Origin: Geobacter sp. AOG1
Lineage (GTDB): Bacteria; Desulfobacterota; Desulfuromonadia; Geobacterales; Geobacteraceae
Length of the DNA stretch: 64,000 bases
Assembly (NCBI RefSeq): GCF_019972315.1
Contig: NZ_BLIZ01000001.1
Span: 1,562,513-1,626,512, forward strand
Direction of reading: 5' to 3'
Position numbers and translations under genes: made by a program. Under the pieces are notes generated by a model. That model worked only from the letters and a program-made list of their open reading frames with translations, was not told where the DNA came from and made no database searches. Below are positions 26,611 through 34,688 of the stretch, one piece after another. Numbering within the stretch: position 1 is the first letter of the stretch; each line of letters begins with the position of its first letter.

Positions 26611-26640
26611 ACTATAGGGTGTTTCCGGCCAGCTTGTCAA
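26611..26640 (-). promoter_or_regulatory. sigma70 promoter of the DUF362 gene (leaderless start)
   Basis: Minus strand: TTGACA (26640-26635), an 18-bp spacer, then TATAGT (26616-26611). Six bases later comes the ATG, so transcription should begin at or next to the initiation codon. Confidence 0.6.
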
Positions 26641-26692
26641 AGTGTTTTGAGCACGTTTTCCATGGCAAACCGGCCTGTATTCTGGTAATTTA

Positions 26693-27586
26693 ATGTTGCC
26701 CATGAACGACCAGATCGCCCATTTTACCCGGTATCTCGGTACCGAACGCAACGTCTCTCCCCACACCCTTGAGGCCTACCGGCGGGATATCGAGCAATTT
26801 CATGCTTTTGTCCGGGGGGAGCGGGGGGATGACGCGGCGGTGGCGGATATTGACCATATCATGATCCGTCGCTACCTTGCACTTCTCCACAAGGAGTGCC
26901 GCAAGAGTTCCATCGGACGCAAGCTGGCGGCCCTGCGCGCCTTCTTTGCCTATCTGGTGCGGGAAGGGGAGGTGGCGCGCAATCCGGCCGAACTGGTGGC
27001 GACACCGAAGCGTGAGAAAAAGGTACCGTTCCACCTCTCCATCGACGAGGTGACCGCACTGGTTGAGGCTCCCCGGGAGGGGGAACTCCTTCCCCTGCGG
27101 GACCGGGCGATCCTGGAGACCCTTTACTCCTGTGGCATCCGTGTTTCGGAACTGACCGGCCTCGACGTCGGGGGCATCGACCTGGACGAGGGGCTTGCGA
27201 GGGTCCTGGGGAAGGGGGGAAAGGAGCGGATCGTTCCCCTCGGCAGCAAGGCCCGATCCGCCCTGGCGGAATACATGGCGGCCCGTAACCACCCGGCGGC
27301 TGCGGACCCACTCTTCGTCAACGCCCGGGGGGGGAGGCTCACCCGGCGAAGCGTTGCCCGTATCGTCGATAAATACGTCATTCGCATCGCCACCATGAAG
27401 AAGGTCTCTCCCCACACCCTGCGCCATACCTTTGCCACCCACCTGCTGGAGGGGGGGGCGGACCTCCGTGCGATCCAGGAATTGCTGGGCCACTCCTCCC
27501 TGTCCACCACCCAGAAGTACACCCATGTCAGCATCGACCGTTTGATGGAAGTCTACGACAAGGCCCATCCCAAGGCGCGGAAGTGA
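26693..27586 (+). CDS. xerC: tyrosine recombinase XerC-like
   Basis: A 297-aa site-specific recombinase. With XerD it resolves chromosome dimers at dif during division. The N-terminal SAM-like/core-binding domain covers about residues 5-92, and the catalytic domain has all active-site residues: Arg 150 (SCGIRVSEL), Lys 174 (LGKGGKER), His 241 and Arg 244 ([15 protein letters not shown]), His 267 (GHSS) and Tyr 276 (KYTHVS). A second in-frame ATG lies 9 bases downstream. It sits among housekeeping genes and not with phage genes, so a Xer role is more likely than an integrase role; XerC versus XerD is less sure. Confidence 0.88.
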   Translation: MLPMNDQIAHFTRYLGTERNVSPHTLEAYRRDIEQFHAFVRGERGDDAAVADIDHIMIRRYLALLHKECRKSSIGRKLAALRAFFAYLVREGEVARNPAELVATPKREKKVPFHLSIDEVTALVEAPREGELLPLRDRAILETLYSCGIRVSELTGLDVGGIDLDEGLARVLGKGGKERIVPLGSKARSALAEYMAARNHPAAADPLFVNARGGRLTRRSVARIVDKYVIRIATMKKVSPHTLRHTFATHLLEGGADLRAIQELLGHSSLSTTQKYTHVSIDRLMEVYDKAHPKARK

Positions 27587-27656
27587 TTGGCGCGCTGCGG
27601 TTACGGGACGAAATGAAACCATTGAAAGCATGTTCGAAAGGAGACAGAGGGGTGCG

Positions 27657-28115
27657 ATGAAACTATGGATTGATGCAGACGCCTGTCCCCGTATCATCAA
27701 GGAGATCGTGTTTCGTGCTTCGGAGCGGCTGCAGGTGCCGGTCTGCCTGGTAGCGAACAAGAGTATGGCAAAGGCCCACTCCCGGCTTGTAACATCCGTG
27801 CTGGTTGAAGAGGGGCCCGATGCAGCGGATGACCATATCGCCGAGAATGCTGCTCCGGAGGACCTGGTCATCACCGCCGATATCCCTCTGGCCGCCCGCA
27901 TCGTTGCCAAAGGGGGCGTGGCCCTCGACCCGCGGGGGGAACTTTATACGGAGGACAATGTGGGGGATCGTCTTTCCATGCGCGATCTGATGCAGGAGCT
28001 GCGTGGCGCGGGACTCGTGCAGGGGGGGCCGGCCCAGTTCAGTCTCACTGACCGGCAGCGGTTTGCCTCCTCCCTGGACCGGATGCTTACCCGTATGTTG
28101 AGGGAACGGCTGTGA
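27657..28115 (+). CDS. YaiI/YqxD family protein (DUF188)
   Basis: A 152-aa protein of the YaiI/YqxD (DUF188) family, which has a PIN-like fold and is thought to be a nuclease, without a proven substrate. Conserved stretches are [17 protein letters not shown] at the N-terminus, [18 protein letters not shown] and [19 protein letters not shown]; the Asp residues in these blocks would form the acidic centre. ATG 27657 has GGAGACAGAGGGG upstream and matches the family start. It follows xerC by 70 bp. Confidence 0.9.
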   Translation: MKLWIDADACPRIIKEIVFRASERLQVPVCLVANKSMAKAHSRLVTSVLVEEGPDAADDHIAENAAPEDLVITADIPLAARIVAKGGVALDPRGELYTEDNVGDRLSMRDLMQELRGAGLVQGGPAQFSLTDRQRFASSLDRMLTRMLRERL

Positions 28116-28149
28116 TTACGAAATTGGTGATCTGCCGCCTAATTATTCC

Positions 28150-28179
28150 TTGACATCGCGCAACCATACCTGATACGGT
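28150..28179 (+). promoter_or_regulatory. promoter of the cold-shock gene
   Basis: TTGACA (28150-28155), an 18-bp spacer, then TACGGT (28174-28179). It leaves a 5' leader of about 50 bases before the csp ATG. Confidence 0.55.
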
Positions 28180-28236
28180 GTGAAAACATCCGCGGTTTTC
28201 CCGGATGAAATAACCAAGAAGTAGAGGAAAAGGTAC

Positions 28237-28437
28237 ATGGCAAACGGAACAGTGAAGTGGTTTAACGATGGCAAGGGGTTTGGTTTTCTTGAGCAAGAGA
28301 ATGGTGAAGACGTATTTGTACATTTCTCCGCCATTACGGGTGACGGTTTCAAATCCCTGACCGAAGGCGACCGGGTAACGTTCGACGTGGTCAAGGGTCC
28401 GAAAGGCCTGCAGGCGGCTAACGTAACCAGAGTGTAA
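28237..28437 (+). CDS. cold-shock domain protein (CspA family)
   Basis: A 66-aa single OB-fold nucleic-acid chaperone. RNP1 (GFGFLEQ, from [12 protein letters not shown]) and RNP2 (DVFVHFSAI) are both present, along with the typical start [16 protein letters not shown]. It would bind single-stranded RNA or DNA and prevent secondary structure. It is monocistronic, with its own promoter and a strong terminator. Its length is typical of the family. Confidence 0.97.
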   Translation: MANGTVKWFNDGKGFGFLEQENGEDVFVHFSAITGDGFKSLTEGDRVTFDVVKGPKGLQAANVTRV

Positions 28438-28458
28438 CGATAACACTCGATAGCTGGA

Positions 28459-28490
28459 AAAAGCCCCGGAGAAATCCGGGGCTTTTTTTT
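28459..28490 (+). terminator. rho-independent terminator of csp
   Basis: AAGCCCCGGA (28461-28470) pairs with TCCGGGGCTT (28475-28484) across a GAAA loop and is followed by a run of T. Confidence 0.95.
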
Positions 28491-28530
28491 GTCGTGAACA
28501 GGAAAAAGGATTGGGAACGGGATTGCCCGG

Positions 28531-30441
28531 TCAGTTGTTCAGACGGTTCAACCGGTTTTTGTAGACGTAGTTCATCCCCTGAAAATAGCCGAGCCCATCC
28601 AGCAAGAGCTCTTCCTGCGGGGGTATTTGGGTTGTCGTGCCATCATGCCGGGAAAAGCTGTAGAAACCGGTTTCTTTTTGTGGACCGAGGACGAGGAGTT
28701 TGTCCCCCTTTATGAAACCGAGTTTCTGGTAGGTGGAGATAAAGGCACGCTCCTCTCCGTCAGCCATGTTCATGATGTCTTTGCCGGCAAACCTGGTGGT
28801 GTAGCTGAAGTTCAGAAGTCCAAGGACTGTCGGCGCTATATCGATCTGGCTAAGCATCCTGTCTATTTTTTGCGGCTTGATAAGGGCTGGGGCATAGATG
28901 AACAGGGGTATTTCGTAGTTTTTTACCGGGAGCGCAATTTTGCGGGCGCTTCCGGCGCAGTGGTCAGCAACTATGACGAAGACGGTGTCGTCGAACCAGG
29001 GGTGCTTCCTGGCTTCCGCCAGTAACCTGCCGATGGCATAATCCGCATACTTGACTCCGCCGTCGCGGCCGGCTTTGGAGGGGATGTCGATCTTGCCGTC
29101 CGGATACGTAAAGGGGCGGTGGTTGGACGTGGTCATCACCATGCTGAAAAAGGGTCGGCGCTCCTTGTGGGATTTATCCGCTTCGCTGATGACCTTGCCG
29201 AAGAGGTCCTCGTCGCAGACCCCCCACGCGTTGGAAAATGTCACCTCGTCCTTGGCGAAGTTCAGACGGTCGACGGTCGCGAAGCCGTTGTTGGCGAAAA
29301 AGTAGTTCATGTTGTCGAAATAGCCATGACCGGCATAGATGAACTTGTTATCGTACCCCTTGGCCTTCATCACCGAACCCCAGGAGAAAAAATTTTCATT
29401 GTCGGGGCGTTTCACGATGGAGGTGCCGGGGAGGGGGGGGATGGAGAGGGTTATGGCTTCAAGACCGCGGACGGTCCGCGTCCCGGTGGCGTAGAGATGG
29501 GTAAAGAAGAGCGATTTGTCGGCAAGATTGTCGAGGTTGGGGGTGAGTCTTTTCGTGTTGCCGAATGCGCCGAGGTATTCGGCGCTCAGGCTCTCTTCGA
29601 CAATAACGATGATGTTAGGGTGCCGTTCCTGACCGGCATGCTGGATGACGCGTGTTATGTCACGGGCATCGTTGCTTGCCAGATGATTGTTCTTTTCTGT
29701 GAGGAGCCCTCTGAGCCGGGCCAGGACCAGCTTGTCGTCTCTGCTGACGTAAAACCGGTTGTAGTCCAGTTCGTTGTTTCGGAAGGCGGCCGCAAGGTTG
29801 TAGATACCGTTCCCCGCCAATTCATTGGCGTAATTGTTCGGCGAGATGCTGGAGAGGGAAAGGTCGACGCAAAGATACGACATAACCGGCAGTATCGCGA
29901 AGATGAGGCCGGCCCGGAGCCGTTTGCCCAGTGTGGTGGTTGAGGAAAAGGAGTGGTTCAGCCGTTTTTTCACCAGGATGAATATCCCGATGTTCAGAAG
30001 GAACAGGGCGACCAGAATCCAGCTGACCGGATAGGACTCGCGGATGTTTCGCACCACCTCGGTAGTGTAGATGAGGTAATCTATGGCGATGAAATTGTAC
30101 CTGGTGCCGAATTCGTCGAAAAAGACAAACTCCGAAACGACATTGAACAACATCAGGTAGGTGAGAACGAAACCTACCAGCCACACGACCGGCCTGAACC
30201 ATCCACTGTTGAAGACCTTGTCCGGGAGGAGGGTGGCAACAAGGGCAAAGGGGATGGCGAAATAGGAGTAGGTGACACAGTCGAAGAAGAAGCCGACGCC
30301 GTATATTTTCAGGAGCAGAAGGGGATTTAAGTCCAGATTCGGCAGGGCCTTGACAAGGAGAATGGTCCTGGTGACCGTCGAAAATAGGATGACGATGGAA
30401 AATAATACGAATAATGAATGGTAGCGCTTGATTGCCGACAT
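28531..30441 (-). CDS. LtaS/OpgB-like membrane sulfatase-fold phosphotransferase
   Basis: A 636-aa inner-membrane enzyme. About five membrane segments fill residues 1-195. A periplasmic alkaline-phosphatase-fold domain follows, with the first metal/substrate strand NIIVIVEESLSAEYLG (near Glu 282), the Thr nucleophile region ATGTRTVRGLEA (Thr 321-323), DGGVKYADYAIG, and the C-terminal metal site FVIVADHC. LtaS makes lipoteichoic acid in Firmicutes. Gram-negative members such as OpgB transfer phosphoglycerol to periplasmic glucans, so that type of role is more likely here. It stands alone and has a weak Shine-Dalgarno. Confidence 0.87.
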   Translation of the reverse strand: MSAIKRYHSLFVLFSIVILFSTVTRTILLVKALPNLDLNPLLLLKIYGVGFFFDCVTYSYFAIPFALVATLLPDKVFNSGWFRPVVWLVGFVLTYLMLFNVVSEFVFFDEFGTRYNFIAIDYLIYTTEVVRNIRESYPVSWILVALFLLNIGIFILVKKRLNHSFSSTTTLGKRLRAGLIFAILPVMSYLCVDLSLSSISPNNYANELAGNGIYNLAAAFRNNELDYNRFYVSRDDKLVLARLRGLLTEKNNHLASNDARDITRVIQHAGQERHPNIIVIVEESLSAEYLGAFGNTKRLTPNLDNLADKSLFFTHLYATGTRTVRGLEAITLSIPPLPGTSIVKRPDNENFFSWGSVMKAKGYDNKFIYAGHGYFDNMNYFFANNGFATVDRLNFAKDEVTFSNAWGVCDEDLFGKVISEADKSHKERRPFFSMVMTTSNHRPFTYPDGKIDIPSKAGRDGGVKYADYAIGRLLAEARKHPWFDDTVFVIVADHCAGSARKIALPVKNYEIPLFIYAPALIKPQKIDRMLSQIDIAPTVLGLLNFSYTTRFAGKDIMNMADGEERAFISTYQKLGFIKGDKLLVLGPQKETGFYSFSRHDGTTTQIPPQEELLLDGLGYFQGMNYVYKNRLNRLNN

Positions 30442-30653
30442 GGTGGTGTTTCCCGTCTAGGGCCAGGATTTGTATGCTGAAACTCCAAGCAGAATACCGT
30501 ATTAACCTGCCGGAAGTACAGATTATTCGTGTTAACGAGGGGTTATGAGCAGAGGACAATACACGCGAACTGCAGGTGACAGGAGGTGGCAGGCAGGACG
30601 GAGGGGAACGTGTCGGGCAAGGATGGAAAGCTTATGTGCGGACAAGTTCTTAA

Positions 30654-30682
30654 TTGAATGCTGCCGGTAACTGCACTATAAA
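30654..30682 (+). promoter_or_regulatory. promoter of the lipid kinase gene
   Basis: TTGAAT (30654-30659), a 17-bp spacer, then TATAAA (30677-30682). The rest of the 30442-30730 gap shows nothing I can support. Confidence 0.6.
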
Positions 30683-30730
30683 AGGATTTGACGTTGTTGG
30701 CGGTGATTATTTCGTGGAGGGGACGTTCTG

Positions 30731-31603
30731 GTGAATAATCGATGTTTTCTCATTGTAAACCCCACGTCGGGTGGCTATTCCCCGCGGAGAATAGAAGAGA
30801 TCGTAGCCACCCTGCGGCGACGGGGAAAAGTCCCCGAGCTTTTGCTCACGGGCAGTGCCGCGGATGCCAGCCTCTTCGCCCGGCGCATCTGCACGGAGGC
30901 GGCGGAGCCGTTCATCGTTGTCGGTGGTGGTGACGGGACTATCAACGGCGTTTTGAACGGGCTCGCACCGGGGAAAGCCACCCTGGCGATCCTCCCCCTC
31001 GGCACGGCAAATGTGCTGGCCAAGGAGCTGGGAATCAGGTCGCTGGAGGACGCGATCCGAAAGATCACAGGCGGCGAGGCGCGCTCTATGGCGGTCGGCC
31101 TGCTGGAAGCTCAGGAAGAGAAAAGGTATTTTTCACTCATGGCCGGCATCGGTTTTGACGGTGCCGTGGTCGAAGACGTGCGCCTCGGGGAAAAGAGGGT
31201 CGTTGGCAAAGGGGCGTATGTCCTTTCTGCCATGAGACGGCTGGCGGCGTGGGACCGGGAGCCCTTGCGGATACGGGCAGACGGAAGAGAGGTGGAATGC
31301 CACAGCGCTGTCATCTGCAACGGCGCCAGATACGGGGGTGATTTCGTGCTGGCTCCGGGGGCCGACATTTTCACGCCGGGATTTCAGCTGGTCTGCATCA
31401 AGGGGTGTACGAGGCGGACCTACGCAAGGCTCACCCTGGAACTGCTCCGGGGGTTGGTGCCGACGGAGCCCGGAGTTATCACGTTTCCCGCGCGGCTCCT
31501 GGAGATTTCCGTCCCCAAGGCGGTCCAGGTGGATGGCGATTATGCCGGCCGCTCGCCGCTGCGCATAACGGCGGTGGAAAAATTCGTAAAGGTCCTTGTC
31601 TGA
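30731..31603 (+). CDS. diacylglycerol kinase-family lipid kinase (YegS/DgkB type)
   Basis: A 290-aa cytoplasmic kinase that phosphorylates diacylglycerol or a related lipid with ATP. The DAGK catalytic domain is at the N-terminus, with NPTSGG, the nucleotide loop VVGGGDGTINGVLNGL and LPLGTANVLAKELGI. A C-terminal beta-sandwich domain follows, ending with VQVDGDYAGRSPLRI. Translation starts at GTG 30731, preceded by GGAGGGGACG. The neighbouring LtaS-like enzyme would release diacylglycerol when it uses phosphatidylglycerol, so recycling by this kinase is a plausible functional link. Confidence 0.9.
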   Translation: MNNRCFLIVNPTSGGYSPRRIEEIVATLRRRGKVPELLLTGSAADASLFARRICTEAAEPFIVVGGGDGTINGVLNGLAPGKATLAILPLGTANVLAKELGIRSLEDAIRKITGGEARSMAVGLLEAQEEKRYFSLMAGIGFDGAVVEDVRLGEKRVVGKGAYVLSAMRRLAAWDREPLRIRADGREVECHSAVICNGARYGGDFVLAPGADIFTPGFQLVCIKGCTRRTYARLTLELLRGLVPTEPGVITFPARLLEISVPKAVQVDGDYAGRSPLRITAVEKFVKVLV

Positions 31604-31739
31604 CCGGTATACCGGCATACAGTAGATGATGTTCCCCTGCATCCTGGCCCTGTCCCTGGCCGTTGACAATAGCCCGATGGGGGTTAGAATGTTCTTCGGT
31701 CTGTCCGAATCCACTGCAGCCAATGCAAAGGGGGTAATT

Positions 31740-32555
31740 ATGATGAAACGATACTGGGGGAAAATGTGGTGGTGGCCGATCCTCTCGCTGCTGGCGATAC
31801 TTTTGTCACCCTTTGCATCGACACCGGTTCAGGCGGGTGCCAACGATACGCTGGTCGTCGGCATGGAACTGGCCTATCCCCCCTTCGAGATGACCGACAA
31901 GGCCGGTACGCCGACCGGCGTGAGCGTCGACCTCGCCCACGAACTGGGGAAGGCGCTCGGCAGGAAGGTCGTCATCCGGAACACCGCTTTCGACGGCCTG
32001 ATACCGTCCCTGAAGACCGGCAAGATAGATCTCATTATCTCTTCCATGACCGCCACCACCGAGCGGGCCAAATCCATAGATTTCTCCGCCCCCTATCTGG
32101 AAACCGGCCTCTGTCTCCTGGTTAAGAAAACATCCCCCATCACCTCCATCAAGGATCTGGACCAGCCGGGGCGGGTCGTGGCGGTGAAAAAGGGGACGAC
32201 CGGCCATGTTTATGCGGAGAAGCACATAACCAGGGCAAAGGTGCTCGTCCTGGACAAGGAGGCGGCAGCGGTCTTGGAGGTGGTGCAGGGGAAGGCCGAT
32301 GCCTTCATCTATGACCAGATGTCCACCTACCAGAACTGGCGGAAGAACCAGGACACGACGCGCGCACTGCTTGTGCCATTCCAGAAGGAATCGTGGGCAG
32401 TGGGGATTCGCAAGGGGAATGACCGGCTGAAGGAGCAGGTAAACGGATTCCTCAAGGATTTTCGCGCCCGGGGCGGTTTCGAGAAGCTGGGGGACACCTA
32501 CCTGAAGGAAGAGAAGGAGGCGTTCAAGAAGCTGGGATATCCCTTCTTCCTATGA
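31740..32555 (+). CDS. polar amino acid ABC transporter substrate-binding protein
   Basis: A 271-aa periplasmic binding protein (SBP_bac_3 family) for a polar amino acid. The signal peptide is MMKRYWGKMWWWPILSLLAI... ending near PVQAGA. The mature protein begins DTLVVGMELAYPPFEM and carries the family motif ...GLIPSLKTGKIDLIISSMTATTERAKSIDFSAPY. The start at 31740 follows GGGGGT; the frame is open upstream from 31626, but that would bury the signal. Its permease follows after 96 bp, while the matching ATPase is about 6 kb away. Confidence 0.92.
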   Translation: MMKRYWGKMWWWPILSLLAILLSPFASTPVQAGANDTLVVGMELAYPPFEMTDKAGTPTGVSVDLAHELGKALGRKVVIRNTAFDGLIPSLKTGKIDLIISSMTATTERAKSIDFSAPYLETGLCLLVKKTSPITSIKDLDQPGRVVAVKKGTTGHVYAEKHITRAKVLVLDKEAAAVLEVVQGKADAFIYDQMSTYQNWRKNQDTTRALLVPFQKESWAVGIRKGNDRLKEQVNGFLKDFRARGGFEKLGDTYLKEEKEAFKKLGYPFFL

Positions 32556-32651
32556 GAGGAGCGTGGCTTTTTCGCAATCTCTGCGTTGCCCTGCGGGAGC
32601 GGGTGCTCGACGCATCTTCCCGTACGCCTGTCCCCCGCTCCCGGAACCGTT

Positions 32652-33452
32652 ATGAGTAGGGAAATTACGAGTCTTTTCTTCGCCACCCGTGCCGGTTCGG
32701 GAGAGTCGATCTCCCGTGCCGCACGGCTGATGGGCTTTCTGAGCGCCTTCCTCCTGGTGGCGCTCATTTTTTCCTTTGCCTTCCACCAGCTTCAGTACCA
32801 GTGGGGTTGGGAGTCAGTCTATGGCTACCGGCAGAAGTTCCTCAACGGCTGGCTCGTGACCGTTGCCATCTCGGCGGCCTCCCTCTCCCTCAGCCTCCTG
32901 ATCGGCCTCTTCTTTGCCCTGGCCCAGAAAAGCCGCTTTCTTCCCCTCCGCTATTTCAGTAAAATCTATATCGAAGCGATCCGTGGAACCCCACTTCTTG
33001 TGCAGATACTCGTTTTTTTCTACGTGGTGGCCGATGCGTTCGGGGTTGGCAATCGCTATGCCGTGGGGATCCTTACTCTCTCGTTCTTTGCCGGAGCCTA
33101 TATCTGCGAAATAATCCGGGCGGGGATCGAAAGCGTCGGGGAATCCCAGCTGGAGTCTGCAAAGGCCATCGGCCTTAGCCGGGTGCAGATATACCGCTAC
33201 GTGGTCTTTCCCCAGGCGTTCCGTCGAACGCTCCCCCCCCTGGCCGGGCAGTTCGCCTCCCTCATCAAGGATTCGTCCCTCCTCTCCATCATCGCCGTGA
33301 GCGAGTTCACCCTCAACGCCCAGGAGGTGAACGCCTTCACTTACAGTACGCTGGAGAGTTACCTTCCCCTGGCGGTTGGGTACATGGCCCTGACGTTCCC
33401 CATTTCGCTTCTTTCCCGGTGGCTAGAGAAGAGCTTCCGCTATGAAACGTAA
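32652..33452 (+). CDS. polar amino acid ABC transporter permease
   Basis: A 266-aa inner-membrane permease of the HisMQ type. It has about six hydrophobic segments, the family start of domain GWLVTVAISAASLSLSLLIG, the IEAIRGTPLLVQILVFF segment, and the cytoplasmic EAA loop (AGIESVGESQLESAKAIGLS), which contacts the ATPase. The N-terminal 30 residues are hydrophilic. I chose ATG 32652; its Shine-Dalgarno is weak. The expected ATPase gene does not follow directly, because unrelated genes intervene. Confidence 0.92.
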   Translation: MSREITSLFFATRAGSGESISRAARLMGFLSAFLLVALIFSFAFHQLQYQWGWESVYGYRQKFLNGWLVTVAISAASLSLSLLIGLFFALAQKSRFLPLRYFSKIYIEAIRGTPLLVQILVFFYVVADAFGVGNRYAVGILTLSFFAGAYICEIIRAGIESVGESQLESAKAIGLSRVQIYRYVVFPQAFRRTLPPLAGQFASLIKDSSLLSIIAVSEFTLNAQEVNAFTYSTLESYLPLAVGYMALTFPISLLSRWLEKSFRYET

Positions 33453-33519
33453 AAAAAGTGACGGGCTGCTTCATGAATAAGCTGCCGGTCCCTTTCCCCT
33501 CTCTCCTGGTCAAGTCCAC

Positions 33520-33749
33520 TTAACGGATCGTTTTCGGGAACTGCTTCGCAAGCCCGTCCGCCAGAGCATCGGCAATGACGTGCCTGTGGGTTTTCATGTC
33601 ATCCCAGACCTTGGCTTCGCTCGCGAAGTTTTTCTCGGCCAGCGCGTCTAACTGCGTCATATGGTGGACAGCAGTGTCTTAATCTGCGCGGCGAACACTT
33701 TCGTTGCGTGTCGGGTACTGGTTGAGAACTGACGAACGTGTGCGGCGAC
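33520..33749 (-). pseudogene. remnant of an unidentified gene
   Basis: Two short minus-strand frames abut. One, 33749 to 33657, encodes VAAHVRQFSTSTRHATKV then FAAQIKTLLSTI and stops. It overlaps (ATGA) a 46-codon frame, 33660-33520, that begins MTQLDALAEKNFASEAKV, continues with WDDMKTHRHVIADAL and ends KQFPKTIR. Neither has a good Shine-Dalgarno, and the first is bounded upstream by a stop. They look like the C-terminal part of one helical protein broken by a frameshift, but a tiny real gene is possible for the second. The family is unknown. Confidence 0.35.
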
Positions 33750-33763
33750 TTAAAAAAATAATG

Positions 33764-33787
33764 TTGACAATGAATATCATTTTCTAT
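33764..33787 (+). promoter_or_regulatory. Fur-box promoter of the DUF3793 gene
   Basis: The -35 TTGACA (33764-33769) is followed by TATAAG about 15 bp later. The 19 bases at 33766-33784 (GACAATGAATATCATTTTC) match the Fur consensus GATAATGATAATCATTATC at 15 positions. A repressor bound here would block the promoter, so iron-dependent control is likely. Confidence 0.6.
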
Positions 33788-33820
33788 AAGTTCATAAAAA
33801 ATGCATGGAGAGAGAAATAT

Positions 33821-34582
33821 ATGGCCCAATCTCAATTTTCTTGTCAACCGCTACGGAAAACTGGAGATCTGAAGTCGACGCACAACAGTGATGCTACGGA
33901 TGTTCCCGGCTTGGACAGGCGGGACAGAGCACGTCGCTTGGCCTGGAAAGACATCGCAAAGCGCTTTTGCGACCCTCGGGACTGCCTTGCTTCCTATGTG
34001 GCCCTTGAGTCAGCTGAAGTGCTTGCTGGAGTCAAGCCCGCCAACCTGCTCTCCATTTCTGACCGCACGAATTCGTGCGGCAGGAATCCGTACCGCCTCT
34101 GGAAGGCATGGGGTAAGCAGGTGCTGGATGCAACTCCCTTGCAGGCGCATGAACTGGCAGATCGTGGACATTCTGTGCTGGTACTTCTCTACCAACCCGA
34201 GGCGCTGAAAAATCTTCTTCTCTCCCCGGCTATCCGTGCCATCCTTCATCGGGAGGGGTATGCCGACGACCTCTGCCTGACCGGGGTCTTGGACAAACTC
34301 ACGGAAAGTCTGGCTGCTGGGGTCTTCCCCCACGAAATAGGCATGTTTCTCGGCTACCCCCTCAAGGACGTTGCCGGATTCATGGGGCTGGCAAGGATTC
34401 CCTTTACCTGCCAGGGGCCCTGGAAGATGTATGGCGACCCCCGAAACAGCCTCCGCCTTGCGGAAACCTTTCGCAGTTGCCGCGCCCGGATGGCAACGGA
34501 CCTGGCGTGCTGCTCGTCCCCCTATGAGTGTCTTTCGGGTAATTCGTATCCCGGGCGTTCTCTTTTTTTACCCCACATATGA
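33821..34582 (+). CDS. DUF3793 family protein, probably iron-regulated
   Basis: A 253-aa protein with the DUF3793 pattern: ESAEVLAGVKPANLLSI, a TNSCGRNPYRLW segment, LVLLYQPEAL, and the diagnostic HEIGMFLGYPLKDVAGFMG followed by WKMYGDPRNSLRLAETF. The family is found in anaerobic bacteria, often near iron or haem uptake genes, and has no proven activity. There is no signal peptide. The start at 33821 has GGAGAGAG 7-8 bases upstream. The Fur-box promoter upstream supports an iron link. Confidence 0.8.
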   Translation: MAQSQFSCQPLRKTGDLKSTHNSDATDVPGLDRRDRARRLAWKDIAKRFCDPRDCLASYVALESAEVLAGVKPANLLSISDRTNSCGRNPYRLWKAWGKQVLDATPLQAHELADRGHSVLVLLYQPEALKNLLLSPAIRAILHREGYADDLCLTGVLDKLTESLAAGVFPHEIGMFLGYPLKDVAGFMGLARIPFTCQGPWKMYGDPRNSLRLAETFRSCRARMATDLACCSSPYECLSGNSYPGRSLFLPHI

Positions 34583-34688
34583 AAATGACTATCAATTTCT
34601 TTAATCGTACACCACAACCACAGGGGATATCCCTGCCACATCACACTCCTTGCCCCGGCAAGGCCAAACCAAAGGAGGAATCGGTTTC

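Noticed and set aside
26693-27586. XerC-like gene as an integrase of a genomic island
   Set aside because: No tRNA, att-like repeats, phage or plasmid genes nearby; the sequence and 297-aa length fit housekeeping Xer recombinases.
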